A DNA stretch of 64,000 nt from Dyadobacter sediminis (GTDB taxonomy: Bacteria > Bacteroidota > Bacteroidia > Cytophagales > Spirosomataceae). Made by a program: the position numbers and the translations under genes. This document shows positions 19,212 through 28,787 of the stretch, piece after piece (position 1 is the first letter of the stretch; the number at the start of each line of letters is the position of its first letter). Below the pieces are notes generated by a model that was given only the letters and a program-made list of their open reading frames with translations, had not been told where the DNA came from and searched no databases. Where the stretch lies: NCBI RefSeq assembly GCF_005860765.1, contig NZ_VCEI01000025.1, forward strand, positions 1,161,947 through 1,225,946, given 5' to 3'.

Positions 19212-22200
19212 CTATTTGGAAATCAGAATTTTCCTGCTGTTCTGTAAGCCGTCTTGGTGTGTAATCACAAGGATGTAACTTCCTGCTGCAAGTCCGCTGA
19301 CATCCACCTGTTTTACGGATGTTGTGGATTGGTAAACGGATTTGCCTTCATTAGATAACAACTGTATACTTTTGATCCCGTTCATACTTTCAGAGTCAAT
19401 AAGGAGTTTGTCAGTTGCCGGATTTGGATAAACACTGATTGCATCTGCAGGTTTGTCCCCTTCAGGTTGTGTTTTGGCCTTGATCGTTTCTGACATATTA
19501 CTGATGACATTTTCTCGCGCAGGCGAATTACTGCTGCCGGTCAGGTAATCAGGCACATAGCGCCATGGACCATAAAGCTGGCCTGTCAGTGCAAGTGCAG
19601 GATCGTATTTTATCCTTGTGCGTACTTTGGTAGAGGCACCCTGCTTGACGACTATGTTTTTAAGCTCAGTTCCTTTAAGCCCCAGACTGGCATACGCGTT
19701 CTGCGAGCCGGAAGATGCCGTGCTGTTGGTAATCACATTGTTACTGCCTTTGGAAAAGGCCTGTCCTTTTGGCTTTGTTTCCCAAACCAGCTTGCCTTTG
19801 CCGCCGCCCAAAAAGGATTTGGCATAAAGCCCTGCCCCAAAGTCGTTTTTAGCCTTTTGAGATTGGTTGATGATGGTTGTCAGATTGGAATTGTACAGCC
19901 GCAGGTTGTTTTGCAGATTTTTATTGGAGTTGTTGCCGTGATAAATTCGACAAGTACTTTTTCCTACCAAGTCACTAGCATTGTAATCTTGAGAATTCGA
20001 TATAATGGCCAAATCTGCATATCCATCCCCGTTGATATCGCCTGCGGAACTTACGGAACTTAAATCAGTGATATAGTCAGCACCAGGTTGAATATTGTTT
20101 ATTGTGTAGGATGGAGTGTTGCTATTAATACCTAAGAATGACCCGTAGTATATCAATAATTTACCATATAGAAAAGATGAAATCTCAATATCTTGGCTTA
20201 TAATGATATCACTGTACCCATCCCCGTTCAAATCACCTGCACTTGAAACAGATTGCCCTATACGAGCATTATTCACGTTACCCTCAATAATAAAAGCAAT
20301 AGGATTTAAACCAGTAGCAGCACCATAGTACATTATTGCTGCACCTTCCTGAAATATCCCGTTACTAAATCCAAACGCCCCAACAATTATGTCGCTATAT
20401 CCATCACCATTCACATCGCCGGCAGAAGAAACCTTACTCCCCATATAAGCACCTGCATTGTCTTTCTCCAATTTTAAAACTGAATTCTTTAAGATTCCTG
20501 AAGGCGAACCATAATACACATAAGCTGCCCCTTCTTGTGTTTGCCCATTAGAATAAAAGGGTGCTCCTGCGATAATATCAGAATATCCGTCCCCATTGAT
20601 ATCCCCAGCATTAGACACTGACGAGCCTAGCTGTGCAGATTCCTTATCACTTTCCAATATAGTGACTGCAACTGGATTAATACCCGTTGCAGATCCATGA
20701 TAAACAAAAATGGCACCTTCATCTTTTTGCCCGTTAGCATAGATTGAGCATCCTGTTAAAACATCATCAAAACCGTCACCGTTGACATCACCTGCACCGG
20801 AGACAGATGTCCAATAAATACTATTTTTAAGGCTCGTGCTTACATTTTTGTTAATTCCTTGAGCGGAGCCATAATATACTAATGCATCATCAGTTGGTTT
20901 ACCATTAATAAGATAAGAGGCACCTCCAACGATAATATCATCAAATCCGTCCCCATTTACATCACCGGCACCAGACACATCTTCTCCAAATGCGCTAGTT
21001 ACCGGATTATACTCAATTGTTGTGCTTGGATTGCTGCCAAGTCCTTGTGCAGAACCATGATAGATAAAAACAATCCCGGTATAGTTGTAGTCTGGTACCC
21101 CTACAATCAAATCGCTAAACCCGTCTCCATTCACATCACCAGCATCTGAGGTCTTCATACTTAGATATCCAACCTCCAATTTAGCAGCAAAGTTGTTTTC
21201 ATTGACAATCCCATCCGCTTTGCCCATCCATACAAAGGCGGCTCCTTCATTAACCTGTCCTTTGTCATACAAGGGTGCGCCGGCAATTACATCGCTGTAA
21301 CCGTCGCCGTTCACATCCCCGGCGCTGGCAACTATATTGCCCAGCTGGGCAGCGGCCTGATTGCCTTCCAAAGTGGAAACAGAATTTGCTGACAGGCCTG
21401 CAGCAGAGCCATGATAAACAAAGGCTGCACCTTCATTGCTTTCGCCAAGGTCATAGAAAAGTGCTCCTATGATCACATCGCTGTACCCGTCGCCGTTGAC
21501 ATCCCCGGCACTGGCCACCGAGTTGCCAAACTGTGCTTCGGCCTGGTTCTTTTCCAGCGTCATGGCTGCTGCTGCATTGACCCCCTGCGCTGAACCGTAA
21601 TGCACAAACACTGCTCCTTCGTTGGCTTGCCCGTTATCATACATGCTGGCTCCGATGATTATGTCGCTGTATCCGTCTCCGTTCACATCCCCGGCTGTGT
21701 TGAGGCTATGGCCCAGGTATGCATTGGCCTGGTTGCTTTCCAGTACCTTTGCCGCCGCGGCATTGATGCCCAAAGCCGAACCATGGTAAACAAAGACCGC
21801 GCCTTCATCGGTCTGGCCCTTGTCATACTGCCGTCCGCTGACCAGGATGTCGCTGTACCCGTCGCCGTTCACATCTCCGGCGCCGCTGACCCGGTAACCG
21901 TACAAGGCATCTGCCTGATTTTCTTCCAGCAGCGTGGGGCTGGTGTTCAGGCCGGTAGCCGATCCCAGGTATAGGAATGCTGCCCCTTCGTTGACCTGTC
22001 CTTTGTCATACATAGATGCTCCGACAAGAACGTCACTGTACCCGTCACCGTTCACATCACCTGCCAACCCGACACTGCTGCCCATGTTGGCTTCGGCCTG
22101 GTTGCTTTCCAGAATCTGCGATGCGGTCTTGCTGATGCCCTGAGCCGAACCCAGGTACACAAATGCCGCCCCTTCATTGGCTTCTCCTTTGTCATACATA

Positions 22201-23276
22201 TTGGCACCGACCACAATATCACTGTACCCGTCTTTGTTGATATCGCCTGCCGATGAGGCGTAAGCCCCGAAACGTGCCTCTTTCTGATCGGATTCCAGAA
22301 TGGTTGCCGCTGCTGCATGGATGCCCACAGCACTGCCGTAATACACAAAGACCGCACCTTCATCAACCTGGCCATTGTCGTATTTGGAGGCGCAGGCCAG
22401 CACATCGCTGTACCCGTCCCCGTTGACATCTCCGGCGCTGGCCACCAAACTGCCCAGCCAGGCTTCGGCCTGGTTTGATTCCACAGACGTGCTAGCATTG
22501 GCCGGGTTGCCATTGGCTATGATCGGGTCAATGGTAACAGGATAAGCAGCATCGTGCACATCCACACTCAACCGGATCAGTCCATCCGTATAACCCAGGG
22601 TTGCGGGCAAGGTTTTCCCATGGGCATCCCAACACCGGATGTCTTTGTAAACCAGACTGGCCATGCGCTGGCCTTTGTCGTTGTCTTTATGAAACAATAA
22701 TGCATTGCTTTCAAGGTCCTTGACTTTTAAGCCTTTTGCCGACAGCCTTACCTGCAGCTCCCTGGCAGCTTGCGGAGCAGCGTCAATGATGAAGTTCTGG
22801 CGCACGCCGTCTTCATTGTTGATGAATTCTTCGGTAAAGCCTGCATGTCTGATCAAAAGGGTATCCTGATGACTTTCCAGTGCTGCACTGGCCTGGGCTG
22901 AAAGGATCTTTTTACCGTCTGCATAAACACCTTCATTGACCAGCTGCAGTGAAAAGTTATGACCTGCCGAATCAATGCGGTTTTTAAGGGCTAATATGCC
23001 CGGCTTGTAACAGGCGCGCAGTCCATGCCGGCGGTTGGGACTCTGCATCGCTGCCTTCTGCTTATCGAACGTGATGTTGTATTCGCGTCGGGCCAGCTGC
23101 TGCTGAATGTCGGGCAAGGCGTCCGTACCGGATGGTGCCTTTTCCACTTTCTTTGCGGTCATTACCGTAGTATCCCTTTTTACCTGCGGTGATTCGTGCA
23201 TCCAAGTCAGGTATGGCACTGCAACCAGCAAAGAAGAAAATAGGACATAGATCCCTGTCTTATAGTGTTGTTTCAT
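19212..23276 (-). CDS. FG-GAP repeat (integrin-alpha-like propeller) protein with T9SS sorting domain
   Basis: The ATG at 23276 (MKQHYKTGIYVLFSSLLVAV) gives an export signal; an in-frame ATG at 23342 would add 22 residues that spoil it. Residues about 60-265 form the N-terminal domain often found before FG-GAP arrays (LIRLSVDVHDAAYPVTIDPI). Then come 14 copies of a calcium-binding-like FG-GAP motif of the form AGDVNGDGYSDVIIG spaced about 60-65 residues, enough for two seven-bladed propellers. A C-terminal region of unknown fold and a type-A T9SS domain (ISVYPNPATDKLLIDSE to ISK) close the 1354-residue protein. The Asp-rich loops should bind calcium. The job is probably surface adhesion or glycan/protein binding. 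It shares a divergent promoter region of about 580 bp with susC. Blades 1-7 and 8-14 differ clearly in base composition (see findings). Confidence 0.9.
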   Translation of the reverse strand: MKQHYKTGIYVLFSSLLVAVPYLTWMHESPQVKRDTTVMTAKKVEKAPSGTDALPDIQQQLARREYNITFDKQKAAMQSPNRRHGLRACYKPGILALKNRIDSAGHNFSLQLVNEGVYADGKKILSAQASAALESHQDTLLIRHAGFTEEFINNEDGVRQNFIIDAAPQAARELQVRLSAKGLKVKDLESNALLFHKDNDKGQRMASLVYKDIRCWDAHGKTLPATLGYTDGLIRLSVDVHDAAYPVTIDPIIANGNPANASTSVESNQAEAWLGSLVASAGDVNGDGYSDVLACASKYDNGQVDEGAVFVYYGSAVGIHAAAATILESDQKEARFGAYASSAGDINKDGYSDIVVGANMYDKGEANEGAAFVYLGSAQGISKTASQILESNQAEANMGSSVGLAGDVNGDGYSDVLVGASMYDKGQVNEGAAFLYLGSATGLNTSPTLLEENQADALYGYRVSGAGDVNGDGYSDILVSGRQYDKGQTDEGAVFVYHGSALGINAAAAKVLESNQANAYLGHSLNTAGDVNGDGYSDIIIGASMYDNGQANEGAVFVHYGSAQGVNAAAAMTLEKNQAEAQFGNSVASAGDVNGDGYSDVIIGALFYDLGESNEGAAFVYHGSAAGLSANSVSTLEGNQAAAQLGNIVASAGDVNGDGYSDVIAGAPLYDKGQVNEGAAFVWMGKADGIVNENNFAAKLEVGYLSMKTSDAGDVNGDGFSDLIVGVPDYNYTGIVFIYHGSAQGLGSNPSTTIEYNPVTSAFGEDVSGAGDVNGDGFDDIIVGGASYLINGKPTDDALVYYGSAQGINKNVSTSLKNSIYWTSVSGAGDVNGDGFDDVLTGCSIYANGQKDEGAIFVYHGSATGINPVAVTILESDKESAQLGSSVSNAGDINGDGYSDIIAGAPFYSNGQTQEGAAYVYYGSPSGILKNSVLKLEKDNAGAYMGSKVSSAGDVNGDGYSDIIVGAFGFSNGIFQEGAAIMYYGAATGLNPIAFIIEGNVNNARIGQSVSSAGDLNGDGYSDIIISQDIEISSFLYGKLLIYYGSFLGINSNTPSYTINNIQPGADYITDLSSVSSAGDINGDGYADLAIISNSQDYNASDLVGKSTCRIYHGNNSNKNLQNNLRLYNSNLTTIINQSQKAKNDFGAGLYAKSFLGGGKGKLVWETKPKGQAFSKGSNNVITNSTASSGSQNAYASLGLKGTELKNIVVKQGASTKVRTRIKYDPALALTGQLYGPWRYVPDYLTGSSNSPARENVISNMSETIKAKTQPEGDKPADAISVYPNPATDKLLIDSESMNGIKSIQLLSNEGKSVYQSTTSVKQVDVSGLAAGSYILVITHQDGLQNSRKILISK

Positions 23277-23681
23277 GTGGTTGTTTTTACAATTAAAAAT
23301 TGAATAATAGCTTAGCAGAAGGTTCTGCCTGACAAATATCAAAAAACAGCCAATTGTAAGTTTTCACAATGAGCAACAGGAAGGCACCAATGAGCAACGG
23401 GTATAAATCCTAGGCTAATAGTTATAATAAATGGAATTGCAGTTGTAATCACCTAAATCTGAAATCTCCTGAATAACTTCTTACAAGAAGGTGAATAGAC
23501 CCGATTTTATAAAGTAAATATTGTATCCTGAGAAGATAGTTTTGCCGGAATAGTACAATTAATAGCGATAATGTTCTTAGTCGGGTGCGGATTGCTCTTA
23601 ATGGCCTGAATATAGTTTTCAGCGCTTCATACGCCGGATAAAACCCTTTTAATCCGGAAATAATCCCCTTTTTTGAGGTCA
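23277..23681. other. Divergent intergenic region between FG-GAP gene and susC
   Basis: About 400 bp of AT-rich, non-coding sequence without an ORF of note. It must hold the leftward promoter of the FG-GAP gene; I saw only an imperfect match (CAAATATC near 23334, reverse of the -7 consensus with one mismatch). The rightward control elements are listed separately. Confidence 0.4.
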
Positions 23682-23722
23682 GTTTACATTTGAACCCCCA
23701 TCTGTTTACATTTGGTGCCCCA
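23682..23722 (+). promoter_or_regulatory. Tandem direct repeat upstream of susC, candidate regulator-binding site
   Basis: GTTTACATTTGAACCCCCA (23682-23700) is repeated as GTTTACATTTGGTGCCCCA (23704-23722): 16 of 19 bases match, with a 22-bp period. Two half-sites on the same face of the helix are what an AraC-family dimer such as the HTCS output domain would contact. Each copy also contains TACATTTG, a match to the -7 consensus TAnnTTTG, so the repeat may overlap the promoter itself; no TTTG lies 19 nt upstream of either. It ends about 60 bp before the first usable in-frame start and 136 bp before the ATG I chose for susC. Confidence 0.5.
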
Positions 23723-23857
23723 CGGATAGCATTTTATCAGTCACATTTGTTCAATAATAAATTCGAATTATACTAAAAGATGGTGGTCGGGACGCTGTTA
23801 TTGAAAATGTATAAACCGGGTTTGTTGGAAAGTGCATTTCTCAAAACTCAGAACAAC

Positions 23858-26800
23858 ATGCAAGAAAACGTGTACACAGCAAGAGGGGCGGAACAATGCC
23901 CTGTTTTACGAATGAAATTTCTTCGGCTTCCGCTTTTGTTCCTCGGAATGATGCTGGCCGCTGGAAATCTTTTTGCCCAGCAGGACGTCCGGAAAACGGT
24001 AACCGGTTCGGTATTGTCCGAAAACGGAAATGACGGAATTCCGGGCGTGAGCGTGGTCGTAAAAGGAACTTCCAACGGAACCACAACCAATACGGAAGGA
24101 CAGTTTTCCATTGAAGCATCGTCGGGCAGCACGCTTGTTTTTTCATTCATCGGATATGAATCGAAAGAAGCCGTTGTCGGAAACAAAACAAACATAGAGA
24201 TCAGATTGACAGAAAGCATTGCGAACCTGAACGAGGTGGTGGTGGTAGGTTATGGTGAAATGAAAAAAACGGATGTGTCCAGTTCGCAGGTGACGGTTTC
24301 CGGAAAGGATCTTGGCAAAACGATCAATACTTCGCTGGAACAGGGCCTGCAGGGCCGCGCTGCCAACGTAATGGTTCAGCAGAACTCGGGCCAGCCGGGA
24401 GCAGCGCCGTCAGTCTTGATCCGCGGACTCAGTTCGCTGACCGGCACAACGCAGCCATTGTACGTCATTGACGGTGTACAGATCAAGCCGGACAATATGA
24501 GGGATGATCCCAACAACCGCCCGACGGGTTTTTCCAACATTCTTTCCAGCATTAATCCGGACGATATTGAAACGATCAACGTATTGCAGGGACCTTCGGC
24601 AACGGCCATTTACGGCGCGGTGGGTGCCAACGGAGTCGTGATGATCACGACAAAAAGAGGAAAAGCGGGCGAGGCCAAAATCACATTCAACTCGCTGCTG
24701 ACATTGCAGGCTGAGCCAAAGCACATTGACGTGATGAACCTGAGCCAGTATGCCCAGTTCAGGAACGAACTGGCAGCCATCGGCGGAACAGCAACAGATC
24801 CTGCCTTTGCAGATCCATCCGTACTTGGAAAAGGCACCGACTGGCAAAGTGCGTTATTCCGCCCGACAACTTTACAGAAATATTCCCTTGGGCTGAGCGG
24901 CGGAACGGAAAAGTCAACCTACTACTTGTCCGGCGAGTACTTCAACCAGAAAGGAATTGTGGAAGGCTCCGGTTTCAAACGGTACAATTCCCGTCTGAAC
25001 CTTGAAAACCAGACACGCAGCTGGCTTAAAATCGGCGCAAACCTGAGCGTGGGTATTACGGAAGAAAAGGTGAATACTTCCAATGGAGGCATCATTCAGC
25101 TGGCACTTGACCAGAACCCGAGTGTGCCGGTAACAAACCCGGACGGAAGCTGGGGCGGACCGGCTACAACGCAGTTTCAGTTTTCAAACCCGGTTATGAT
25201 CTCGAAAATAAACAATGATTACAACCGCCGTACTTCCATTCTGGGAAGCTTGTATGCAGATGTAAAACTGGCCAAAAACCTGACATGGCATACCGAAGCC
25301 AACGGAAGCTCGGAGTTTTTGAAATACTATTCCTATCACCCGTCTTATACCATCGGAGGCTACGTGGTTTCTCAGGATGCGGCCACTTCCACCCGTTCGG
25401 TAAATACCAATACCTGGTGGAGTTTGCACAGCCGGATGCAGTATGATCTGAAACTGGACCAGCATGCGGTTAATCTGATGGTCGGGCATGAAGCGCAGTC
25501 GTATACTTACGAATCCCTGACGGGAACACGCAGAAAGTTCATTACCAACACGATTGAAGAACTTTCGGGCGGAGACGGTTCTGTAATTTCCAATGTAAGC
25601 AACAACAGCGGTAAAGGATCGGGCTCGCGCGAGTCGTATTTTGCGCGTCTGAATTATAGTTTCAAAGACCGTTACATTGTACAGGGAACATACCGGATGG
25701 ACGGATCTTCTGCTTTCCGGCAAGGTCGCCGCTGGGGCAATTTTCCTGCCGTATCCGTGGCCTGGAGAGTTTCCGAAGAAGAGTTCCTGAAAGGTGTCAG
25801 CAAGATCAATGATTTGAAGTTCCGTTTTGAAATGGGCCGTTCCGGAAATCAGGGAAGTGGCGGAAATGCTATTTACTCCACGCTGCAAACGGTTCCTACG
25901 GGCTGGGGAACGGGATTTCTTGCATCCAATTTTGCAAATGAGTTCCTGACCTGGGAAAAAGACGATGTGATCAACGGCGGTATGGACCTGCATATGTTCA
26001 GCAACCGCGTCGAACTGATTGTGGATGCTTATATCAAAAACATCAAAAGTCTGATTACGATCAATTCCTATCCGTTCAGCTACGGCGGCGACATTGCTTA
26101 TTCTCCAGGATATCTGAGCTGGCCGTCTGTCAATGCGGGCTCCATGCGCAACAAGGGAATCGGTTTTACCTTGAACACGGTCAACATCGACAAAGGCGGT
26201 TTTTACTGGAAAACAGGGCTTAACTTATCCATTGACCGCAATAAGGTAACATCCCTTCTGAACCCGATCACACCGATCTGGAATGCCACTTCCGTCGGAT
26301 TCAAGACTGAAGTCGGTCAGCCGGCGAGTATGATCACTGGGTACATTGCAGAAGGAATTTTTCAGGATGCGAACGATATTAAAAATCATGCTATACAGAC
26401 TTCAAACGGTGAACTGACGATCAATCCGGCAACGGGAACCTGGGTGGGCGATACCAAATTCAAAGACCTGAACGGGGACGGCGTTATCGATGCGGAAGAC
26501 CGTACCGTAATCGGCAATCCATGGCCGAAATTCACGCTGGGCTTCAATAACAACATGATGTACAAAAACTTCGAGCTGAATGCATTTCTGACCGGAAGTT
26601 TTAAAAATGATGTACTGAATTACCCGCGTTACCGTGCCGAAATCCCTGGAAATGGCGGAACGTTTGGAAACCAATGGCTTTCCGTGGCAGATTATGCCCG
26701 GCCAAGCAGCTACACGCTTGGAGATGCCGAGTCGGTAACGCTGACTAATCCCGGACACAACATTTCGCGAATTGCTCCCGGCGACCCGAACGGAAACAGC

Positions 26801-27076
26801 CGTATGAACACCAACTTCATCGAGGACGGTACTTATGTCCGTCTGAAAAATATCACGATCAGCTACAATTTCCCTAAAACAATGCTGAAAAACTTCTTCA
26901 TCAGAGGGTTAAAGGCTTCTGTAGGCGCACAAAACCTGTTTACGATCACCAAATACAAAGGATACGATCCCGAGATCGGTATGGTGAATTACGGCGGTAC
27001 CGTCATGGCCGGCATTGATACAGGCCGTTATCCTTCAGTCCGTATGTACTCATTTGGCCTGCTCGCAGATTTTTAA
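23858..27076 (+). CDS. susC: SusC/RagA-type TonB-dependent outer-membrane transporter
   Basis: The chosen ATG (23858, MQENVYTARG) gives a long n-region and signal peptide ending LAAGNLFAQ; the frame is open from 23780, so an earlier start is possible. Then come a carboxypeptidase-regulatory-like domain (VTGSVLSENGNDGIPGVSV), the TonB-dependent plug (NLNEVVVVGYGEMKKTDVSS; LYVIDGVQIK; GVVMITTKRGKAGEA) and a 22-strand barrel to the C-terminal aromatic LLADF. At 1072 residues the length is normal for SusC. It would import oligosaccharides (or another SusD ligand) using TonB energy. It is followed by susD after 68 bp carrying an AGC-rich repeat, then by the surface lipoprotein, clearly one operon. 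The substrate cannot be told because no enzyme gene is linked. Confidence 0.95.
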   Translation: MQENVYTARGAEQCPVLRMKFLRLPLLFLGMMLAAGNLFAQQDVRKTVTGSVLSENGNDGIPGVSVVVKGTSNGTTTNTEGQFSIEASSGSTLVFSFIGYESKEAVVGNKTNIEIRLTESIANLNEVVVVGYGEMKKTDVSSSQVTVSGKDLGKTINTSLEQGLQGRAANVMVQQNSGQPGAAPSVLIRGLSSLTGTTQPLYVIDGVQIKPDNMRDDPNNRPTGFSNILSSINPDDIETINVLQGPSATAIYGAVGANGVVMITTKRGKAGEAKITFNSLLTLQAEPKHIDVMNLSQYAQFRNELAAIGGTATDPAFADPSVLGKGTDWQSALFRPTTLQKYSLGLSGGTEKSTYYLSGEYFNQKGIVEGSGFKRYNSRLNLENQTRSWLKIGANLSVGITEEKVNTSNGGIIQLALDQNPSVPVTNPDGSWGGPATTQFQFSNPVMISKINNDYNRRTSILGSLYADVKLAKNLTWHTEANGSSEFLKYYSYHPSYTIGGYVVSQDAATSTRSVNTNTWWSLHSRMQYDLKLDQHAVNLMVGHEAQSYTYESLTGTRRKFITNTIEELSGGDGSVISNVSNNSGKGSGSRESYFARLNYSFKDRYIVQGTYRMDGSSAFRQGRRWGNFPAVSVAWRVSEEEFLKGVSKINDLKFRFEMGRSGNQGSGGNAIYSTLQTVPTGWGTGFLASNFANEFLTWEKDDVINGGMDLHMFSNRVELIVDAYIKNIKSLITINSYPFSYGGDIAYSPGYLSWPSVNAGSMRNKGIGFTLNTVNIDKGGFYWKTGLNLSIDRNKVTSLLNPITPIWNATSVGFKTEVGQPASMITGYIAEGIFQDANDIKNHAIQTSNGELTINPATGTWVGDTKFKDLNGDGVIDAEDRTVIGNPWPKFTLGFNNNMMYKNFELNAFLTGSFKNDVLNYPRYRAEIPGNGGTFGNQWLSVADYARPSSYTLGDAESVTLTNPGHNISRIAPGDPNGNSRMNTNFIEDGTYVRLKNITISYNFPKTMLKNFFIRGLKASVGAQNLFTITKYKGYDPEIGMVNYGGTVMAGIDTGRYPSVRMYSFGLLADF

Positions 27077-27078
27077 AA

Positions 27079-27120
27079 ACGAAAGCCAAAAACCAAAAGC
27101 TGGAAGCTAAAAGCCACTTA
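27079..27120. repeat. AGC/AAC-rich intergenic repeat between susC and susD
   Basis: Immediately after the susC stop, variants of the word AAAAGCCAAAAGC recur (GAAAGCCAAAAACC, AAAAGCTGGAAGC, TAAAAGCCACTT). The same vocabulary reappears at 48701-48850, 50315-50346 and 53891-54110. It is short, imperfect and non-coding. Confidence 0.6.
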
Positions 27121-27144
27121 CAAACAGTATAAAAAAATATTTTC

Positions 27145-28770
27145 ATGCAATTCAAGATAAAACTCATAGCAGCAATAGGAGCAATGATGCTCATGCAGGG
27201 ATGCAGCGAAGACTTTCTGGACCGTCCGCCGGTGGACGCGCTGACTTCCGGTAATTTTTACAAGACAGACGAGGAAATCATGGCCGGGACAGCGCCGCTT
27301 TATAACATCGTCTGGTTTGATTTCAATGACAAGGCCAACATGGCTTTTCAGGAAGCGCGCGCCGGGAACCTGAATTCCAATGATCGTACGGCTTATGTCA
27401 AGCATGCAATTGCCTCTACCGATGCGGGTACTTTGCTTCCGGGTTACAAATCGTTTTACAAAATCATCGCGCAGAGCAACAACGCCTACAAAGCCATCAA
27501 GGAAGCTTCGGGAAGTACGGCTTCTGCTGCGGTTAAAAATCAGGGTCTGGGCGAGTGCCGCTTTATGCGCGGAACGGCCTACTATTACCTTGTAGCCAAC
27601 TGGGGAGCTGTTCCAATCGTGTATGACAACGTAGCGCAGATCAATGAAGCGCCTGTCAGAAACCGGATTGAGGATGTATGGAAAGTAATTATCCATGATT
27701 TCCGTTATGCTGCCGCCACGCTTCCTGCCACAGCCGTACAAGGCCGTCTGACCAAATATTCGGCAGAAGGAATGCTTGCGAGAATGTATCTGATGCGTGC
27801 GGGCCTGAACCAGAACGGAACACGCAACCAGTCGGATCTGGACAGTGCGAAATATTATGCTGAGGATGTCATTACAAACAGCGGCCTTTCGCTGGCACCG
27901 ACTTACTCGGAACTGTTTATGAGTGCCAACAACAACAGCACGAAAAACAATCCGGAAAGTCTTTTTGCCTTGCAATGGATGCCGTTGAGCAGTCCATGGG
28001 GAATCAACAATTCGTTTCAGGCTTATTTTGCTTATGAATCTGCGATCACAACAACGGGCGATGGCTGGGGCGCGGCACAGGGCGTATCGGCAGATCTGGT
28101 CAAGTATTTTACCGAGAACCCGGCTGATTCCCTGAGAAGAAAGGCAATCGGGATGTTTGACGGTGATGTATACCCGGAAATCAACAAGGCAAACGGCGGT
28201 CTTAAATATAACAGGCCGGCAGCTTTGTCCGCAATCAAGAAGTACATCATTGGCTCACCTGCAGATAATGGCGGTCTGGGCGGTTTCATGGCTGCAAACA
28301 TCAATTCCTACATGCTTCGCCTGGCAGAAGTTTACCTGATTTATGCGGATGCCGTTCTGGGCAACAATACCACAACAAGTGATCCGAAAGCGCTGGCTTA
28401 CGTGAATGCGGTACGCAAAAGGGCAGGGCTTCCCGCACGGACTTCGCTGACTTTTGAACAGATTTTTCAGGAACGCCGGATTGAAACCGTATTTGAAGGC
28501 AATTCATGGAACGAGATCGTGCGCTGGTACTATTTCAATCCGGCAAAAGCCATTGCTTACACGGCAGCGCAGCACAAAGAAAATTATACCATATCTTATG
28601 TTCCGGGTACGACCAATCCTAAAAAGTATACGGTAACGTATTCGCCGGCTGAATTTTACCCGCTTACAGCTGCCACATTGTACCTGCCGTTTCCCGAAGC
28701 GGAAATCGTGAATGCACCTTCCCTGAACGGCGAGCCTGTCGCATTTGATTTCAGCAAACTTGTTGATTAA
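27145..28770 (+). CDS. susD: SusD/RagB-type glycan-binding outer-membrane lipoprotein
   Basis: The 541-residue protein has a lipoprotein signal with Cys20 (AAIGAMMLMQGCSEDFLD), and the acidic SEDFLD after the Cys suits surface export in Bacteroidota. The start DRPPVDALTSGNFYKTDEE, the TPR-like helices (NQGLGECRFMRGTAYYYLVA; YAEDVITNSGLSL) and the C-terminal FQERRIETVFEGNSWNEIVRW are typical SusD text (RagB/SusD domain about 280-540). It caps the SusC barrel and captures the ligand at the cell surface. Length and gene order (directly after susC) are standard. Confidence 0.95.
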   Translation: MQFKIKLIAAIGAMMLMQGCSEDFLDRPPVDALTSGNFYKTDEEIMAGTAPLYNIVWFDFNDKANMAFQEARAGNLNSNDRTAYVKHAIASTDAGTLLPGYKSFYKIIAQSNNAYKAIKEASGSTASAAVKNQGLGECRFMRGTAYYYLVANWGAVPIVYDNVAQINEAPVRNRIEDVWKVIIHDFRYAAATLPATAVQGRLTKYSAEGMLARMYLMRAGLNQNGTRNQSDLDSAKYYAEDVITNSGLSLAPTYSELFMSANNNSTKNNPESLFALQWMPLSSPWGINNSFQAYFAYESAITTTGDGWGAAQGVSADLVKYFTENPADSLRRKAIGMFDGDVYPEINKANGGLKYNRPAALSAIKKYIIGSPADNGGLGGFMAANINSYMLRLAEVYLIYADAVLGNNTTTSDPKALAYVNAVRKRAGLPARTSLTFEQIFQERRIETVFEGNSWNEIVRWYYFNPAKAIAYTAAQHKENYTISYVPGTTNPKKYTVTYSPAEFYPLTAATLYLPFPEAEIVNAPSLNGEPVAFDFSKLVD

Positions 28771-28787
28771 CCCTAAAAAAGAAAGAT

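Noticed and set aside
21230..22500. Regular short repeats that could be mistaken for a CRISPR or satellite array
   Set aside because: The period (about 190 bp) and the frame-preserving pattern are those of FG-GAP blades inside one ORF.
25184..25993. 269-codon open frame antisense to susC
   Set aside because: Shadow of the SusC barrel; no start context and no domain.
27118..27975. 285-codon open frame antisense to susD
   Set aside because: SusD motifs cover the region on the other strand; the antisense reading has no recognisable content.
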